Shown: one piece after another, positions 9,549 to 18,707 of the stretch
Layout of the letters: each line of letters opens with the position of its first letter
How positions within the stretch are numbered: the stretch's first letter is position 1
DNA from: Polyangiaceae bacterium
GTDB lineage: Bacteria > Myxococcota_A > Polyangia > Polyangiales > Polyangiaceae
NCBI GenBank assembly: GCA_015075635.1
Contig: JABTUA010000001.1
Coordinates: 1,674,001-1,738,000, forward strand
Length of the DNA: 64,000 nucleotides
Direction of reading: 5' to 3'
Position numbers and translations under genes: made by a program
The notes under the pieces: generated by a model
What the model was told of the DNA's origin: nothing
The model's input: the letters and a program-made list of their open reading frames with translations, nothing else
The model's database searches: none

Positions 9549-10508
9549 ATGCCCCCGGCTCGAATCCGCCCACCCCTGCTCGGTCTGCTCTTGGCGCTCG
9601 CGCTGACGCCATCCCGCGCGTCGGCCCAGGCGGGTGGCCTCAGCGACGAGGCCGAGCTCGCGCGAGCCATCACGCTCTACGACGCTGGCAGGTACGCCGA
9701 CTGCGTCAAGGAGTTCGCGGACCTCGTCGGCAGTGAGCCGCGCAAGCTTCAAGACCCCGAAGTGCTCGAGCGCGCGCGCATCTACTACGCCGCGTGTCTG
9801 ATCGGCAACGGTCAGGTCCCCGAGGCGGAGGCGCAGATGCGCGCCGCCATCCGTCAGAACCCGCAGATGCGCGCGCCGGACAGCTTGGTCTTCCCCGCGA
9901 CCGTCATCGATCGCTTCTTCCAGGTGCGGGACTCGCTGGTCGACGAGATCAAGAAGGCGCAGGCCGAGGAGCTCGCCAAGAAGCGCGCCGCCGCGGAGGA
10001 GGCCGCGCGCCGAGCGCTCGCCGAGCGCCGCCGCGTCGAGCGACTCGAAGAGCTGGCGAGCCGCGAAGTCGTGGTCGAAAAGAACGACCGCTGGATCGCG
10101 GCTTTGCCCTTCGGCGTGGGGCAGTTCCAGAACCGCGACCCGCTCCTGGGCTACCTGTTCCTGGGGGCCGAGGTGGCGCTGGCTGGCACCGCGCTCACGG
10201 CGATGGTCATCGAGCTGGATCTCAACGCTCGCGCCGACGACGACCCGCCGCCAGATCCCTCGGACTTGAAAAACAAACTCCGCTCGGCCCACCAGGTGCT
10301 GACCATCTCGAGCTGGGGCTTTGTGGGCGTGGCCGCCGTGGGCGTGCTACAGGCTCAGTTGGCGTTCGTTCCGGAGTTCCGTGACACCGTGAAGAAACCG
10401 CTCAGCCCCGACTTGCGCCGCACGCCGGATGCGCCGGTGGTCTCGTTGCGTCCGTTGGCGCTGCCCACCGCCGGGGGAATGGAGCTCGGCGTAGTCGGTC
10501 GCTTCTGA
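9549..10508 (+). CDS. Exported TPR-like protein with charged coiled coil
   Basis: A 319-aa protein with a signal peptide (LLGLLLALALTPSRASAQ). Residues ~35-115 form two TPR-like helix pairs (ITLYDAGRYADCVKEFADLV and the stretch around GQVPEAEAQM). A highly charged Glu/Ala/Arg/Lys coiled coil follows at ~135-180. Two hydrophobic segments near 205-225 and 250-270 suggest membrane association. It lies 77 bases after the kinase and overlaps the next gene in TGATG, so it is probably part of a kinase-TPR-metallohydrolase operon. The role is unknown. Confidence 0.7.
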   Translation: MPPARIRPPLLGLLLALALTPSRASAQAGGLSDEAELARAITLYDAGRYADCVKEFADLVGSEPRKLQDPEVLERARIYYAACLIGNGQVPEAEAQMRAAIRQNPQMRAPDSLVFPATVIDRFFQVRDSLVDEIKKAQAEELAKKRAAAEEAARRALAERRRVERLEELASREVVVEKNDRWIAALPFGVGQFQNRDPLLGYLFLGAEVALAGTALTAMVIELDLNARADDDPPPDPSDLKNKLRSAHQVLTISSWGFVGVAAVGVLQAQLAFVPEFRDTVKKPLSPDLRRTPDAPVVSLRPLALPTAGGMELGVVGRF

Positions 10509-12064
10509 TGCGACCGCCGGACCTGCTCGTCCCCGGTCTGGCTCTCGCGCTGGCTGCGGGGCTGTTCAGCCACGCCTGCGGTCGCGCGCCGAGCCGTGAG
10601 CTCGAAGGTCTCGGCGTGGACTCCGGAGCGAGCCCGCTCCCGTCGGCGAGCCCGCAGGAGCCGGCGCCGAAGCAGCGGGGCAACGTCAGCTTCTCCGTCC
10701 GCGACCCGTCCGGGCAGTCCATCCCGTGCAAGCTCACGTTGCTCGGGCGGGACGGGACGCCGAACCCGGACTTGGGCATGGGTCTGCCCACCGCCGCCAT
10801 CGACGGGGGGATGGTGGCTTACCATCGGGTCTTCTCCCTGAGCGGCAGCGGCGCCTTCGTGCTGCCCAAGGGCAGCTACGACGTCTACGTCAGCCGTGGC
10901 CTCGAGTGGAGCCTGCACGTCGAAGAGCTCCGTGTGGGCGAGGACCCCATCTCCATCACGCCCACGCTGACCAAGGTCGTGGTCCGGGAGGGCTGGCTCA
11001 GCGCGGACATGCACGTCCACGCCGCGCCATCCTGGGACTCGAGCGTGCCGATGCCCGCGCGTGTCTACGAGTTCGCCGCTGAAGGCGTGGACGTGTTGGT
11101 CTCCACCGATCACAACATCGTGACGGACTACCGCCCGGAGATCGAGCGAGCGGGTGCGCGGGACCTGCTCGGCACCGTCGCCGGATCGGAGATCAGCACC
11201 ACGGACTGGGGGCACTTCGGGGCATTCCCCATGCGCGACGAGAACGACTGGTGGGTCCTGCACGGCGTGCGCATGAACGGCATGCGTCCAGACGAGCTGC
11301 TCGGAGCGCTCCGGCGCCATGGACCGAGCGCGCTCGTCACGGTGAACCATCCCCGCCTGGGCAAGATGGGCTACTTCAGCGTGGGCGGCTTCGATCCCAG
11401 GTCCGGTCGCTTCACCAAGAACCGCGTGTCGTTCGAGTTCGACGCCATCGAGGTGATGAACGGGGCCAAGCACGGCTCCGCGCAGGCCGTGGAGCGGGTG
11501 CTCGCGGACTGGTTCGGGCTGCTCAGGAGCGGCCGCAGGGTCACCGCCGTCGGCAACTCGGACACTCACGAAATCCAGACCAGCTACGCCGGCTATCCGC
11601 GCAACTACGTGCGCCTCGACGACCCCGTGCCCGCCGTGGACGGTGACCGCATGGCCGCCGCCTTCCGCGAGGGCCACTCGTTCTTCAGCTCCGGCCCCTT
11701 CGTCGAGGCCCGCGTCGCCGACAAGTCGTACGGGGAGCTGGTTCGCGCTCGGGATGGCCGCGTCAACCTTGAGCTCAAGCTCTGGGCACCGGACTGGGTC
11801 TCGGTCTCGCGCCTCAGGATCTACGTGAACGGTGAGGTGAAGCGCGATCTCGCGGTTCCGGCGGGGACGGGGCCGGTGCGCTTCTCCGACACGGTCGCGG
11901 TCGAGGCGCCCACCGACGCCTTCGTCGTCGTGCGCGTGGACGGTGACCGCGCGCTGCCGCCCATCGTGGGCGGCCCGGGGGACGAGCCGCTCACCCCCAT
12001 CGCCATCACCAACCCCATCTACGTGGACGCGGACGGCGACGGGAAGTATCGGGCCGGTCGCTGA
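10508..12064 (+). CDS. CehA/McbA-family PHP-type metallohydrolase, lipoprotein
   Basis: The 518-aa product has an N-terminal signal ending near a Cys (FSHAC at ~20-24), consistent with a lipoprotein. A carboxypeptidase-like beta domain (~55-160) precedes the CehA/McbA metallohydrolase domain. Predicted metal ligands are in ADMHVHA, STDHN and, near the end of the domain, NSDTHE. The family includes carbaryl and microcin esterases/amidases, but most members have unknown substrates. The ATG overlaps the stop of the TPR gene. The stop directly abuts that of the convergent methyltransferase gene, with no base between. Confidence 0.83.
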   Translation: MRPPDLLVPGLALALAAGLFSHACGRAPSRELEGLGVDSGASPLPSASPQEPAPKQRGNVSFSVRDPSGQSIPCKLTLLGRDGTPNPDLGMGLPTAAIDGGMVAYHRVFSLSGSGAFVLPKGSYDVYVSRGLEWSLHVEELRVGEDPISITPTLTKVVVREGWLSADMHVHAAPSWDSSVPMPARVYEFAAEGVDVLVSTDHNIVTDYRPEIERAGARDLLGTVAGSEISTTDWGHFGAFPMRDENDWWVLHGVRMNGMRPDELLGALRRHGPSALVTVNHPRLGKMGYFSVGGFDPRSGRFTKNRVSFEFDAIEVMNGAKHGSAQAVERVLADWFGLLRSGRRVTAVGNSDTHEIQTSYAGYPRNYVRLDDPVPAVDGDRMAAAFREGHSFFSSGPFVEARVADKSYGELVRARDGRVNLELKLWAPDWVSVSRLRIYVNGEVKRDLAVPAGTGPVRFSDTVAVEAPTDAFVVVRVDGDRALPPIVGGPGDEPLTPIAITNPIYVDADGDGKYRAGR

Positions 12065-12805
12065 TCAACCCCGCTTGCGGATCGCCGCGATCCAGAAGCC
12101 TCCCAGGTACTTGAACGGCGAGTCGCAGAGAGCGCGCTCGGCGGCGCGGAAGAAGCGGCGCCCCACCGGGTGCTTCATCATCTTGGCGGTCGGCGTGGCG
12201 ATGCGGACGCCGCGGGAGTCCACGATGTGGCAGCCCGGCGGCAGCAGCCTCTCGACCGCCCGCGGCGAGTCGTAGCGGGTGTAGACGTGGCCTTCGTGGG
12301 TCGCGTCGGCGATGCGCCCGGGGGGCGCCAGGCGCTTGGCCAGGCCGCGGAAGCTGTACGGGTTGTAGAACTCGGCAATCAGCACGCCTCCCGGGCGTGT
12401 GACCCGCGCCATCTCCGACAGGGCCACACGGATGTCCGGGATGTGAGCCAGCACCTTGAACGAGCAGGTCACGTCGAAGCTCTCGTGGGCGAAGGGCAGC
12501 TCCGTGGCCGAGCCGAGCACCACGTCGAGCCCCCGCGCCTGCGCCTTCTCCAGCATGCCCGGCGAGAGATCGACGCCGCGGGCGCTCCTCGCGAAGCGCC
12601 CGATGCGCGACAGTACCAGCCCGGTGCCGCAGCCCACCTCGAGCACGTCGCGATCGCGGCCGTAGCGCTCGACGAACTCCGCTTCGAGCTCGTCGAGGAG
12701 GTCGTGGTAGCCGCCCGGGTCGTTGTCTCCGCGGTGGCTCTCGTATTCCTCGGCGAAGGCGTCGTAATAGGCCCGGTTCGACTCGTGGCTGCCGCTGGCG
12801 TCCAT
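12065..12805 (-). CDS. Class I SAM-dependent methyltransferase (UbiE/Methyltransf_11 type)
   Basis: A 246-aa soluble enzyme with a Rossmann methyltransferase core: motif I is VLEVGCGTGL, the acidic residue after strand 2 is in GVDLSPGML, then ATELPFAHESFDV and the motif around VTRPGGVLI. The C-terminal third is basic and carries no second domain. The substrate is unknown; the fold is shared by quinone, lipid and small-molecule methylases. The ATG at 12805 is used; a TTG at 12844 would add 13 residues and neither has a clear ribosome site. It is the last gene of a minus-strand group that begins with the dehydrogenase. Confidence 0.85.
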   Translation of the reverse strand: MDASGSHESNRAYYDAFAEEYESHRGDNDPGGYHDLLDELEAEFVERYGRDRDVLEVGCGTGLVLSRIGRFARSARGVDLSPGMLEKAQARGLDVVLGSATELPFAHESFDVTCSFKVLAHIPDIRVALSEMARVTRPGGVLIAEFYNPYSFRGLAKRLAPPGRIADATHEGHVYTRYDSPRAVERLLPPGCHIVDSRGVRIATPTAKMMKHPVGRRFFRAAERALCDSPFKYLGGFWIAAIRKRG

Positions 12806-12868
12806 GACGCGGCGAAAGGTGTCGCCGAAACGGCCCCGGGGCAAGTCTTGGCCCGACTTGGGCCGCGC

Positions 12869-14422
12869 TCAGGGACGCGCGCCGCTCTGCCTGGCTTCTT
12901 CCGGGAAACGTCGGACGAGCTCGTCGAACAGCGCCCTGGCCTCGGTCGTCCGACCCTGGCGGGAGAGCACGCGCACCAGGTTCGCGTAGATCTTGGGATC
13001 GTCGGGCCAGCGCAGGCGCCCAGCCGCGAGCACCGCCTCGGCTCCCTCGAGGTCACCGGTCTCTACCCGCAGCTTGGCCAGGTTGTTGGTGGCGCGACGG
13101 CCGACCTCGTCGCGTCCGCGGCTGCGCACCAGGGCGAGCTCGTAGAGGCGGAGCGCGCCGGGAATGTCGCGCCCTTCCTCGAGCGCGCTCGCGAGCTGGT
13201 AAGGCGCGGTGGGCGAGAGCCGGGTCTTTGCCGTCGCGTCCGCGAACGCGCGCTCGCTCGAGGCAAAGACGTACGCGCGCTCCGCCGTCGCGAGCCCGAG
13301 GCCCAAGAGCACGAGCGGAGCCAGCGCGAAGCTCGGGCTCCGGACCGAGTCGAAGAGCGCGCCGAAGAGCAGCGCCGCGCCGAGCAGCGACAGGAACAGG
13401 TAGCGATCGGCCATCTGGTTCTGGAGCGGGAAGACGAGCTGACTCACCGGCAGGAGCGGAACGAAGAACGCGAGGAAGGACGCGAGGCCGAGCGGGCGAG
13501 CGCGGCGCAGCCACAGGTACGCGCCCGCGGCGCCCCAGCCCATGACGAGCCCCAGCGCGAGCAGGGTGGTGACGCCGAGGCGCGCGACCACCGGGACGTC
13601 GTGCACCAGGCTGAGCGCCGGCGGAAAGAACAGGCAGCCCACGTAGCGCCAGACCACCGGCGCCATGCTGAGCGCCTGGGTGAGCGTGCTGCCGCCGGCT
13701 GGCGGTTGGGTCATTCCGACCAGATCGCCGACCGCGGTATGGACCAGGAGCGCGCCGAACGCGACTGCACCTGCGCCGGCGTAGATGCGGAGATCCGGGC
13801 GACGGCGCGCGAGCAGGTCTTGCACGACGAGCAGGCCGGCGGCCACCACCGTCATCGACTTCGACAGGTGGGCCGAGAGGAGCAGGGCAGGCACTGCCCA
13901 GAGCCTCTGCCGGCTCGTCCCCGCGTGCACCGCCATCGCCGCCGCCACGAACAGGAGGGCAAGCACGTCCTTCCTCCCGGACAGCCAGGCCACACTCTCG
14001 ACGTGCACGGGGTGGAGCGCGAAGACCCAGGCCGCGACCTCGGCGGGCACCGGCCGCCCGAGTGTCCGGCGGAGCGCGCTGCGCAAGAGCAGCATCGCTG
14101 CGACGTAGAGCGCGAGCGCCGAGGCGCGCAGGCCACCCGGGGACAGATCGAACAGGCGCGCCTCGAGCCAGAGCTCCGTGTCTCGCACGGGCAGATACTC
14201 CGCGCCCAGCTCGAGCCGGGTCTCGGGGGAAAAATCGCGCCAGATGCGCCCGAGCGCGGACGGGCTCGGGTCGGCGAGCACGCGGTTGTCGCGGATCAGC
14301 CAGGGATCGTCCCAGTTGAGGAATCCGCCGGAGAGCGAGGGCAAGTAGGCGAGCAGGACGGCGAGCGCGAGCAGGTAGGGCGCGAGGCTCTGCCAGCGCC
14401 GGCTGAGGTCTCCGCCCGTCAC
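12869..14422 (-). CDS. GT-C fold membrane glycosyltransferase, TMTC-like, with C-terminal TPR
   Basis: A 517-aa multi-spanning membrane protein. After the first helix it shows a luminal/periplasmic loop GFLNWDDPWLIRDNR, the NxDD-type acidic motif seen in TMTC/PMT-related GT-C enzymes. HPVHVESVAWLSGRKD is a second TMTC landmark. About ten hydrophobic helices follow, then two or three TPR-like repeats from ~400. Eukaryotic TMTC proteins are O-mannosyltransferases; bacterial relatives are uncharacterised, so the donor and acceptor are unknown. The GTG at 14422 overlaps the stop of the dehydrogenase gene (GTGA), which fixes the start. Confidence 0.8.
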   Translation of the reverse strand: MTGGDLSRRWQSLAPYLLALAVLLAYLPSLSGGFLNWDDPWLIRDNRVLADPSPSALGRIWRDFSPETRLELGAEYLPVRDTELWLEARLFDLSPGGLRASALALYVAAMLLLRSALRRTLGRPVPAEVAAWVFALHPVHVESVAWLSGRKDVLALLFVAAAMAVHAGTSRQRLWAVPALLLSAHLSKSMTVVAAGLLVVQDLLARRRPDLRIYAGAGAVAFGALLVHTAVGDLVGMTQPPAGGSTLTQALSMAPVVWRYVGCLFFPPALSLVHDVPVVARLGVTTLLALGLVMGWGAAGAYLWLRRARPLGLASFLAFFVPLLPVSQLVFPLQNQMADRYLFLSLLGAALLFGALFDSVRSPSFALAPLVLLGLGLATAERAYVFASSERAFADATAKTRLSPTAPYQLASALEEGRDIPGALRLYELALVRSRGRDEVGRRATNNLAKLRVETGDLEGAEAVLAAGRLRWPDDPKIYANLVRVLSRQGRTTEARALFDELVRRFPEEARQSGARP

Positions 14423-15765
14423 TCGGAGCTTCCGTAGACCAGCGGCGAGAACCAGCGCACCGCCACCGCCGAGGGCGTCTCGCCGGTCCGCGCAGCCTCG
14501 CGCAAGAGATCGCGCGTCCCGTCGCCCGCCGCGCGCGAGATGTCCGTCTGCACCTTGGCGAAGCTCGCGAGATCGCGCTTCTGGTAGACCTCCCAGCCCG
14601 TGAGGATCCCTCCCATCGTGTAGGTGAAATCCGGCTGGAACAGCACGCCGCGTGCGGCGAGCAGCTCGGCGAGCTCGAGCTCTTCTTCGGTCGAGCTCGC
14701 CGCGAGCTGGTTGTTCGCCGCGCCATAGATCATCGCGCAGCGCAGCTCGCCGATGTTGCGCGCGTCGAGCACGCCGCCGAGCGCGCACGGCGAGAGCACG
14801 TCGCAGTCCGTGTACAGGACGCGCTCCGGGTTGGTCACGACGAGCTTCGGGAGGCGGGCCCGCGCCATCTCGACGCGCTCCGGATCGGGATCGGCACCGA
14901 TGATCTCCGCGCCCTCCGCGGCGAGCTCCACGGCGAGCTCGAGGCCCACCGAGCCGAGCCCCTGGAGCGCGACCCGCTTTCCCTTCAGGCTGCGCGCGCC
15001 GTAGCGGTGCTCGGCGGCGGCCGCGAGCGCCGCGCGGACGCCGGCCGCCGTGGGCCCTGCGGTGGAGCCGAGCGGGCTCGACCTGCCGCACAGGGCGTGG
15101 GGAGTCACCCGCGAGAGCGCGTCGAGCAAGTCCGGCTCGAGGCCGATGTCGGGTCCGGTCATCAGCTGGCCGCGGTCCACGCAGAAGGCGATGAAGCCGA
15201 CGCGAGCCGCGTCGGACGCCGGAAACGGGGCGGCCGAGAGCGTGGTCTTGCTGCCTCCGAAAGGGACCCCGGCGGCGGCGCACTTGAACGACATGGCGCG
15301 CGACAGGTTCAGCCCGTCGGCGAGGGCCTCGCCCTCGGCGACGCCCGGCGGAAGGCGGCGGATGCCGCCGGCGCGGAGCGCGTGGAAGCCGTTCCGTCGG
15401 CCGAGCGCCGTCGAGTGCACGAAGTGGCAGACCTCCACGCCGAGGCCCGAGTGGCGCCGCATCACGAAGAGCTCGTGCCGCCCCCGGCGCATCCCCTCCG
15501 AGAGCGCGGCCAGCGCGCCCTCGGCGCCGCGCTCGGCGAGGAGCGCGCGAGCCGCCGCGTCGCCCAGGACCTCTGGCTCGCGACACGTCAACTGATCGCT
15601 GCTGAAGCGCCGACCGTATCCCGAGAAGTCCTGACCTGGGTCCCACTCGCGGCTGACCGAGCAGACGACCTCGTCGCCCTGCCGCAGGACCGAGAGCGTG
15701 GTGAGATCGCTCTGCTCGAGGACGCTCGACAGGCTCATGACCCGCGGGACAGGCTTGCGAAGCAT
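14419..15765 (-). CDS. Glu/Leu/Phe/Val dehydrogenase family amino-acid dehydrogenase
   Basis: A 448-aa NAD(P)-dependent amino-acid dehydrogenase that would oxidatively deaminate an amino acid to its 2-oxo acid. The N-terminal catalytic domain has GGIRRLP, then a long helix to SFKCAAAGVPFGGSKTTL with the conserved lysines, and TGPDIG. The nucleotide-binding domain starts at GKRVALQGLGSVG and has the acidic residue in GADPDPER. The last part contains GAANNQL and a Gly-rich TMGGILTGWE. It looks closer to leucine/phenylalanine dehydrogenases than to glutamate dehydrogenase, but substrate is undecided. A second ATG at 15738 is an equally plausible start. Confidence 0.85.
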   Translation of the reverse strand: MLRKPVPRVMSLSSVLEQSDLTTLSVLRQGDEVVCSVSREWDPGQDFSGYGRRFSSDQLTCREPEVLGDAAARALLAERGAEGALAALSEGMRRGRHELFVMRRHSGLGVEVCHFVHSTALGRRNGFHALRAGGIRRLPPGVAEGEALADGLNLSRAMSFKCAAAGVPFGGSKTTLSAAPFPASDAARVGFIAFCVDRGQLMTGPDIGLEPDLLDALSRVTPHALCGRSSPLGSTAGPTAAGVRAALAAAAEHRYGARSLKGKRVALQGLGSVGLELAVELAAEGAEIIGADPDPERVEMARARLPKLVVTNPERVLYTDCDVLSPCALGGVLDARNIGELRCAMIYGAANNQLAASSTEEELELAELLAARGVLFQPDFTYTMGGILTGWEVYQKRDLASFAKVQTDISRAAGDGTRDLLREAARTGETPSAVAVRWFSPLVYGSSE

Positions 15766-15823
15766 GGGCGCCGCGTCAACCCTGCTGAAATCCGCCAGAA
15801 GATTGGTCTAGGATGCGCGGTCC

Positions 15824-16294
15824 ATGATCTCCGACGCGCTCCGTCAGCTCCTTCGAGGCGGAGTGTCGACCATGCTGGGGACGCGCGACGCACAGCTCGT
15901 CCCCGAGTGCGCGCGTGCTGTGGGTTGCGTCGTGCACGCGGACGGGCGTCGTTTGACTCTGTTCTTGCCGCAGGCAACGGCGGCGCGCAGCGTGGCGAAT
16001 CTGCGCGACAACGGGCAAGTGGCCGTGACCTTCTCCGAGGTTCCGACGCACCGCACCCGGCAGCTCAAGGGCCGCGCGGTCGTGGTCCGCGAAGCGACGA
16101 ACGCGGAGCGCGCGATCATGGAGCGCTACGTCGAGGCATTCGCCAAGGAGCTCGACATCGTGGGCTTGCCCCCGAGCGTGTCGCGGAGGATCGCGTTCCT
16201 GCCGGCCCACGCCGTCGAGATCGAGGTGACGGAGGTCTTCGACCAAACGCCGGGGCCCGGCGCCGGAGCGCGGCTCGCCGCGAGCGAAGCGTGA
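15824..16294 (+). CDS. PNPOx-like split-barrel flavin-binding protein
   Basis: The 156-aa product has the pyridoxamine 5'-phosphate oxidase-like split barrel: SDALRQLLRGGVSTMLGTRD, LTLFLPQATAARSVANL, and the strand set VAVTFSEVPTHRTRQLKGRAVV. Members bind FMN or F420 and are commonly stress-related reductases. The stop overlaps the GTG of the next gene, whose N-terminus has the same fold, so the pair may work together or reflect an old duplication. No specific reaction can be assigned. Confidence 0.8.
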   Translation: MISDALRQLLRGGVSTMLGTRDAQLVPECARAVGCVVHADGRRLTLFLPQATAARSVANLRDNGQVAVTFSEVPTHRTRQLKGRAVVVREATNAERAIMERYVEAFAKELDIVGLPPSVSRRIAFLPAHAVEIEVTEVFDQTPGPGAGARLAASEA

Positions 16295-17673
16295 CGCTGG
16301 CGCTCGAAGACCTGAATCGCTGCTTCCAGGGCGTGATCCCCTGCAGCATCGCCACCTGCTCCAAGAGCGGCGTGCCCAACATCACGCTGGTCTCGCAGGT
16401 GAAGCTGATCGACGCGCGCCGCGTCGCGCTCTCTTGCCAGTTCTTCAACAAAACGCGGCAAAACGTCGAAGAGAACCCGCGCGCCTGCCTTCAGATCTAC
16501 GACCCGCTGACCTTCGACGCCTACCGGCTCCTGTGTCGCTTCGACCACTCCGAGAAGGAGGGCCCGCTATTCGACGAGATGTCCCTGCGCATCGACGCCA
16601 TCGCCTCGCACACGGGCATGAGCGGCATCTTCCGGCTCTTGTCCGCGGACGTCTACGAGGTGCTGGAGCTCGAGCGCATCGAAGGCTTCTTGCGCCCGCC
16701 CGAGCCATGCGACGAACCCGAGCTCGCCGAGAAGCCGCCGGGGCCCATCACCGAGCTCCGGGGCTTGCAGTCGGTCTCGTCGAGCATCAACCTGGCGCGG
16801 GACCTGGGCGAGCTGCTCGAGTCGGCGCTCGACGCGCTGGACCGGCTCTTTCACTTCTCTCATTCGATGGTGCTCTTGCCGGACGAGACCGGGAGGCGCC
16901 TGTTCACGATCGCTTCGCATGGCTTCGGCGAGAGCGGCATCGGCGCCGAGGTCAGCGTGGGAGAAGGCCTGATAGGCACGGTGGCCGAGCAGCGCCGGCT
17001 GATCAGCATGAGCGCGACGGACGAGCTCTTGCGCTACGGGCGGGCGGTGCGGGACCGGGTGAGCGCCACCGACGGCTCGGCGGCGCTCACGCCGGAGATC
17101 CCGCTGCCCGGGCTCTCCGACGCGCGCAGTCACATGGCGCTGCCGCTCCTGCTCCAGGACAAGTTGGTGGGCGTGCTCGCCGTCGAGAGCCGGGATCCGC
17201 TGTGCTTTCAGCGTTGGCACGAGGCGTTCCTGGCCGTGATCGGCAACCAGATCGCCATCGGCATCGACCACATGCAGAGCCGCGACGACGAGGAGCTCGA
17301 GCCGCCGAGCCAGCTGGCTCCCGCCCCCGGACCGGCGGCGCAGCGAACACGCGTGTTCCGCTTCTACAAGAACGACGACTGCGTGTTCGTGGACGGCGAG
17401 TACTTGATCCGCAACGTGCCCGGCAAGATCCTGTGGAAGATCTTGAAGGAGCACCAGGCGGGGCGAGAGACCGAGTTCTCCAACCGCGAGCTGCGCCTGG
17501 ACACCACGCTCGGCCTGCCGCCCATCAAGGACAACCTCGAGAGCCGGCTGATCCTCCTGCGCAAGCGGCTCGAGCAGAAGTGTCCGGACGTCCGCATCGT
17601 GCCGACGCGCCGGGGCCGCTTCATGCTCGAGGCCACGAGCGCCGTCGTGCTGGAAGAGCGCGAGTGCGGCTGA
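16291..17673 (+). CDS. PNPOx-GAF-winged-helix fusion, probable redox/ligand-responsive regulator
   Basis: Three domains are visible in 460 aa. Residues ~1-165 are a PNPOx-like split barrel (IPCSIATCSKSGVPNITLVSQV, broken by family positions such as FFNKTRQNV). Residues ~185-340 are a GAF domain (ARDLGELLESALDALDRLF, later MALPLLLQDKLVGVLAVES). Residues ~365-455 are a basic winged-helix-like module (LWKILKEHQAGRETEFSNREL and RLILLRKRLEQK). The order suggests a cytoplasmic regulator whose output domain binds nucleic acid. The start is fixed by the GTGA overlap with the upstream gene. The DNA-binding call is inference from the C-terminal helices. Confidence 0.75.
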   Translation: MTLALEDLNRCFQGVIPCSIATCSKSGVPNITLVSQVKLIDARRVALSCQFFNKTRQNVEENPRACLQIYDPLTFDAYRLLCRFDHSEKEGPLFDEMSLRIDAIASHTGMSGIFRLLSADVYEVLELERIEGFLRPPEPCDEPELAEKPPGPITELRGLQSVSSSINLARDLGELLESALDALDRLFHFSHSMVLLPDETGRRLFTIASHGFGESGIGAEVSVGEGLIGTVAEQRRLISMSATDELLRYGRAVRDRVSATDGSAALTPEIPLPGLSDARSHMALPLLLQDKLVGVLAVESRDPLCFQRWHEAFLAVIGNQIAIGIDHMQSRDDEELEPPSQLAPAPGPAAQRTRVFRFYKNDDCVFVDGEYLIRNVPGKILWKILKEHQAGRETEFSNRELRLDTTLGLPPIKDNLESRLILLRKRLEQKCPDVRIVPTRRGRFMLEATSAVVLEERECG

Positions 17674-17674
17674 A

Positions 17675-18655
17675 TCAGGGCTCGAAGCGCAGCATCGGGT
17701 TGTGCACCGCGGGGACGCTCTTCAGGTAGTCGTAGATGGCGCCCAGGTCGGCATCGCTCATGCCCGCGTAGAACGTCCAGGGCATCAGCGTGTTCGGCTG
17801 CCCGGCTTCGACCCTGGGCGCCGCCTTGGGATCGCGATAGGCGGCGAAGCGCGCGACGAACTCGGCCCGAGTCCAGCGGCCGATGCCGGTCTCCGCATCG
17901 GGGGTGATGTTCGCGGAGCGCACCGCACCGCCGGTCGGGAGCGGGATGCGGGTGCCGCCGGCCAGGTACATGCCGGCCTTGGGCTCGTTGCCGTCGCGTT
18001 GGGTGTGGCAGTGGGTGCAGCCGCCGACCGTGACCAGGTACTTGCCCGCCGCGAGGGGGTCCTTCGTGCTGTCCGGGCAGGCCCAGGGCTCGGCGGCCTT
18101 CGGCAGCGTGCGGATCAGCAGGCTCACCGGGAAGTCCAGCTGCGCCTCCGGCACCGTGCCGGCCTTCGGAGAGAGCGTGCGCAGGTAGGCGACGATGGCG
18201 TCGGCGTCGCTCTGGCAGAGGTGTGAGAAGTCCTGCCATGGCATCAGCGGAAAGAGCGCGCGCCCGTCCTGGGCGACTCCGGTGGTCATCGCGCGCGCGA
18301 CCTCTCCGTCGCTGTGAGCTCCGACGCCGGCCGGGGTGATGTTCGGCGCGTATACGGTGCCCGGCAAGCCGAGCTCCCGGCCGAAGCGCTGTCCGCCCTT
18401 GCCCTCCGTGCCCGGCACCAGGGGCCCCGAGTAGCGGGAGAAGTCCCGGCTGGAGTGGCAGTCGGTGCAGCCGGCGACGTGGTTGGCCAGGTAACGCCCA
18501 CGCTCGACCGCCTCCGGGGTGGCCGACACCGGCGCGTCGCTCGCCGCCGGCGCGTTGGGCAGACCCGCGTAGACGAACCCGAGCCCAGCCCCGAGCAAGG
18601 ACCCCGGGATCGAGACCGCGACCGAAACCCACTTGAACAGCTTCTTCATGCCCAT
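17675..18655 (-). CDS. Diheme c-type cytochrome
   Basis: A 326-aa exported or membrane-anchored cytochrome c. A hydrophobic N-terminal signal/anchor (SVAVSIPGSLLGAGLGFVYAG) is followed by two heme-attachment sites, CTDCH and CTHCH, each in a cytochrome c domain. Axial-ligand regions around ALFPLMPWQDF and NTLMPWTFYAG complete the two domains. It resembles the cytochrome subunits of periplasmic alcohol/gluconate-type dehydrogenases and would carry electrons in the periplasm. AGGAGG lies 10 bases before the ATG at 18655; an ATG at 18649 is an alternative. It diverges from the kinase/redox operon and shares its upstream region. Confidence 0.88.
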   Translation of the reverse strand: MGMKKLFKWVSVAVSIPGSLLGAGLGFVYAGLPNAPAASDAPVSATPEAVERGRYLANHVAGCTDCHSSRDFSRYSGPLVPGTEGKGGQRFGRELGLPGTVYAPNITPAGVGAHSDGEVARAMTTGVAQDGRALFPLMPWQDFSHLCQSDADAIVAYLRTLSPKAGTVPEAQLDFPVSLLIRTLPKAAEPWACPDSTKDPLAAGKYLVTVGGCTHCHTQRDGNEPKAGMYLAGGTRIPLPTGGAVRSANITPDAETGIGRWTRAEFVARFAAYRDPKAAPRVEAGQPNTLMPWTFYAGMSDADLGAIYDYLKSVPAVHNPMLRFEP

Positions 18656-18707
18656 CTCCGTCGTTCCTCCTGACTCGAGCGAGGATGGGGCTTTGCTGCG
18701 GACCGTG

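Noticed and set aside
14423-15646. N-terminal extension of the TMTC-like gene through the dehydrogenase region
   Set aside because: The GTG at 14422 overlapping the dehydrogenase stop gives a natural start; the extension is Arg/Ala-rich and antiprotein-like.
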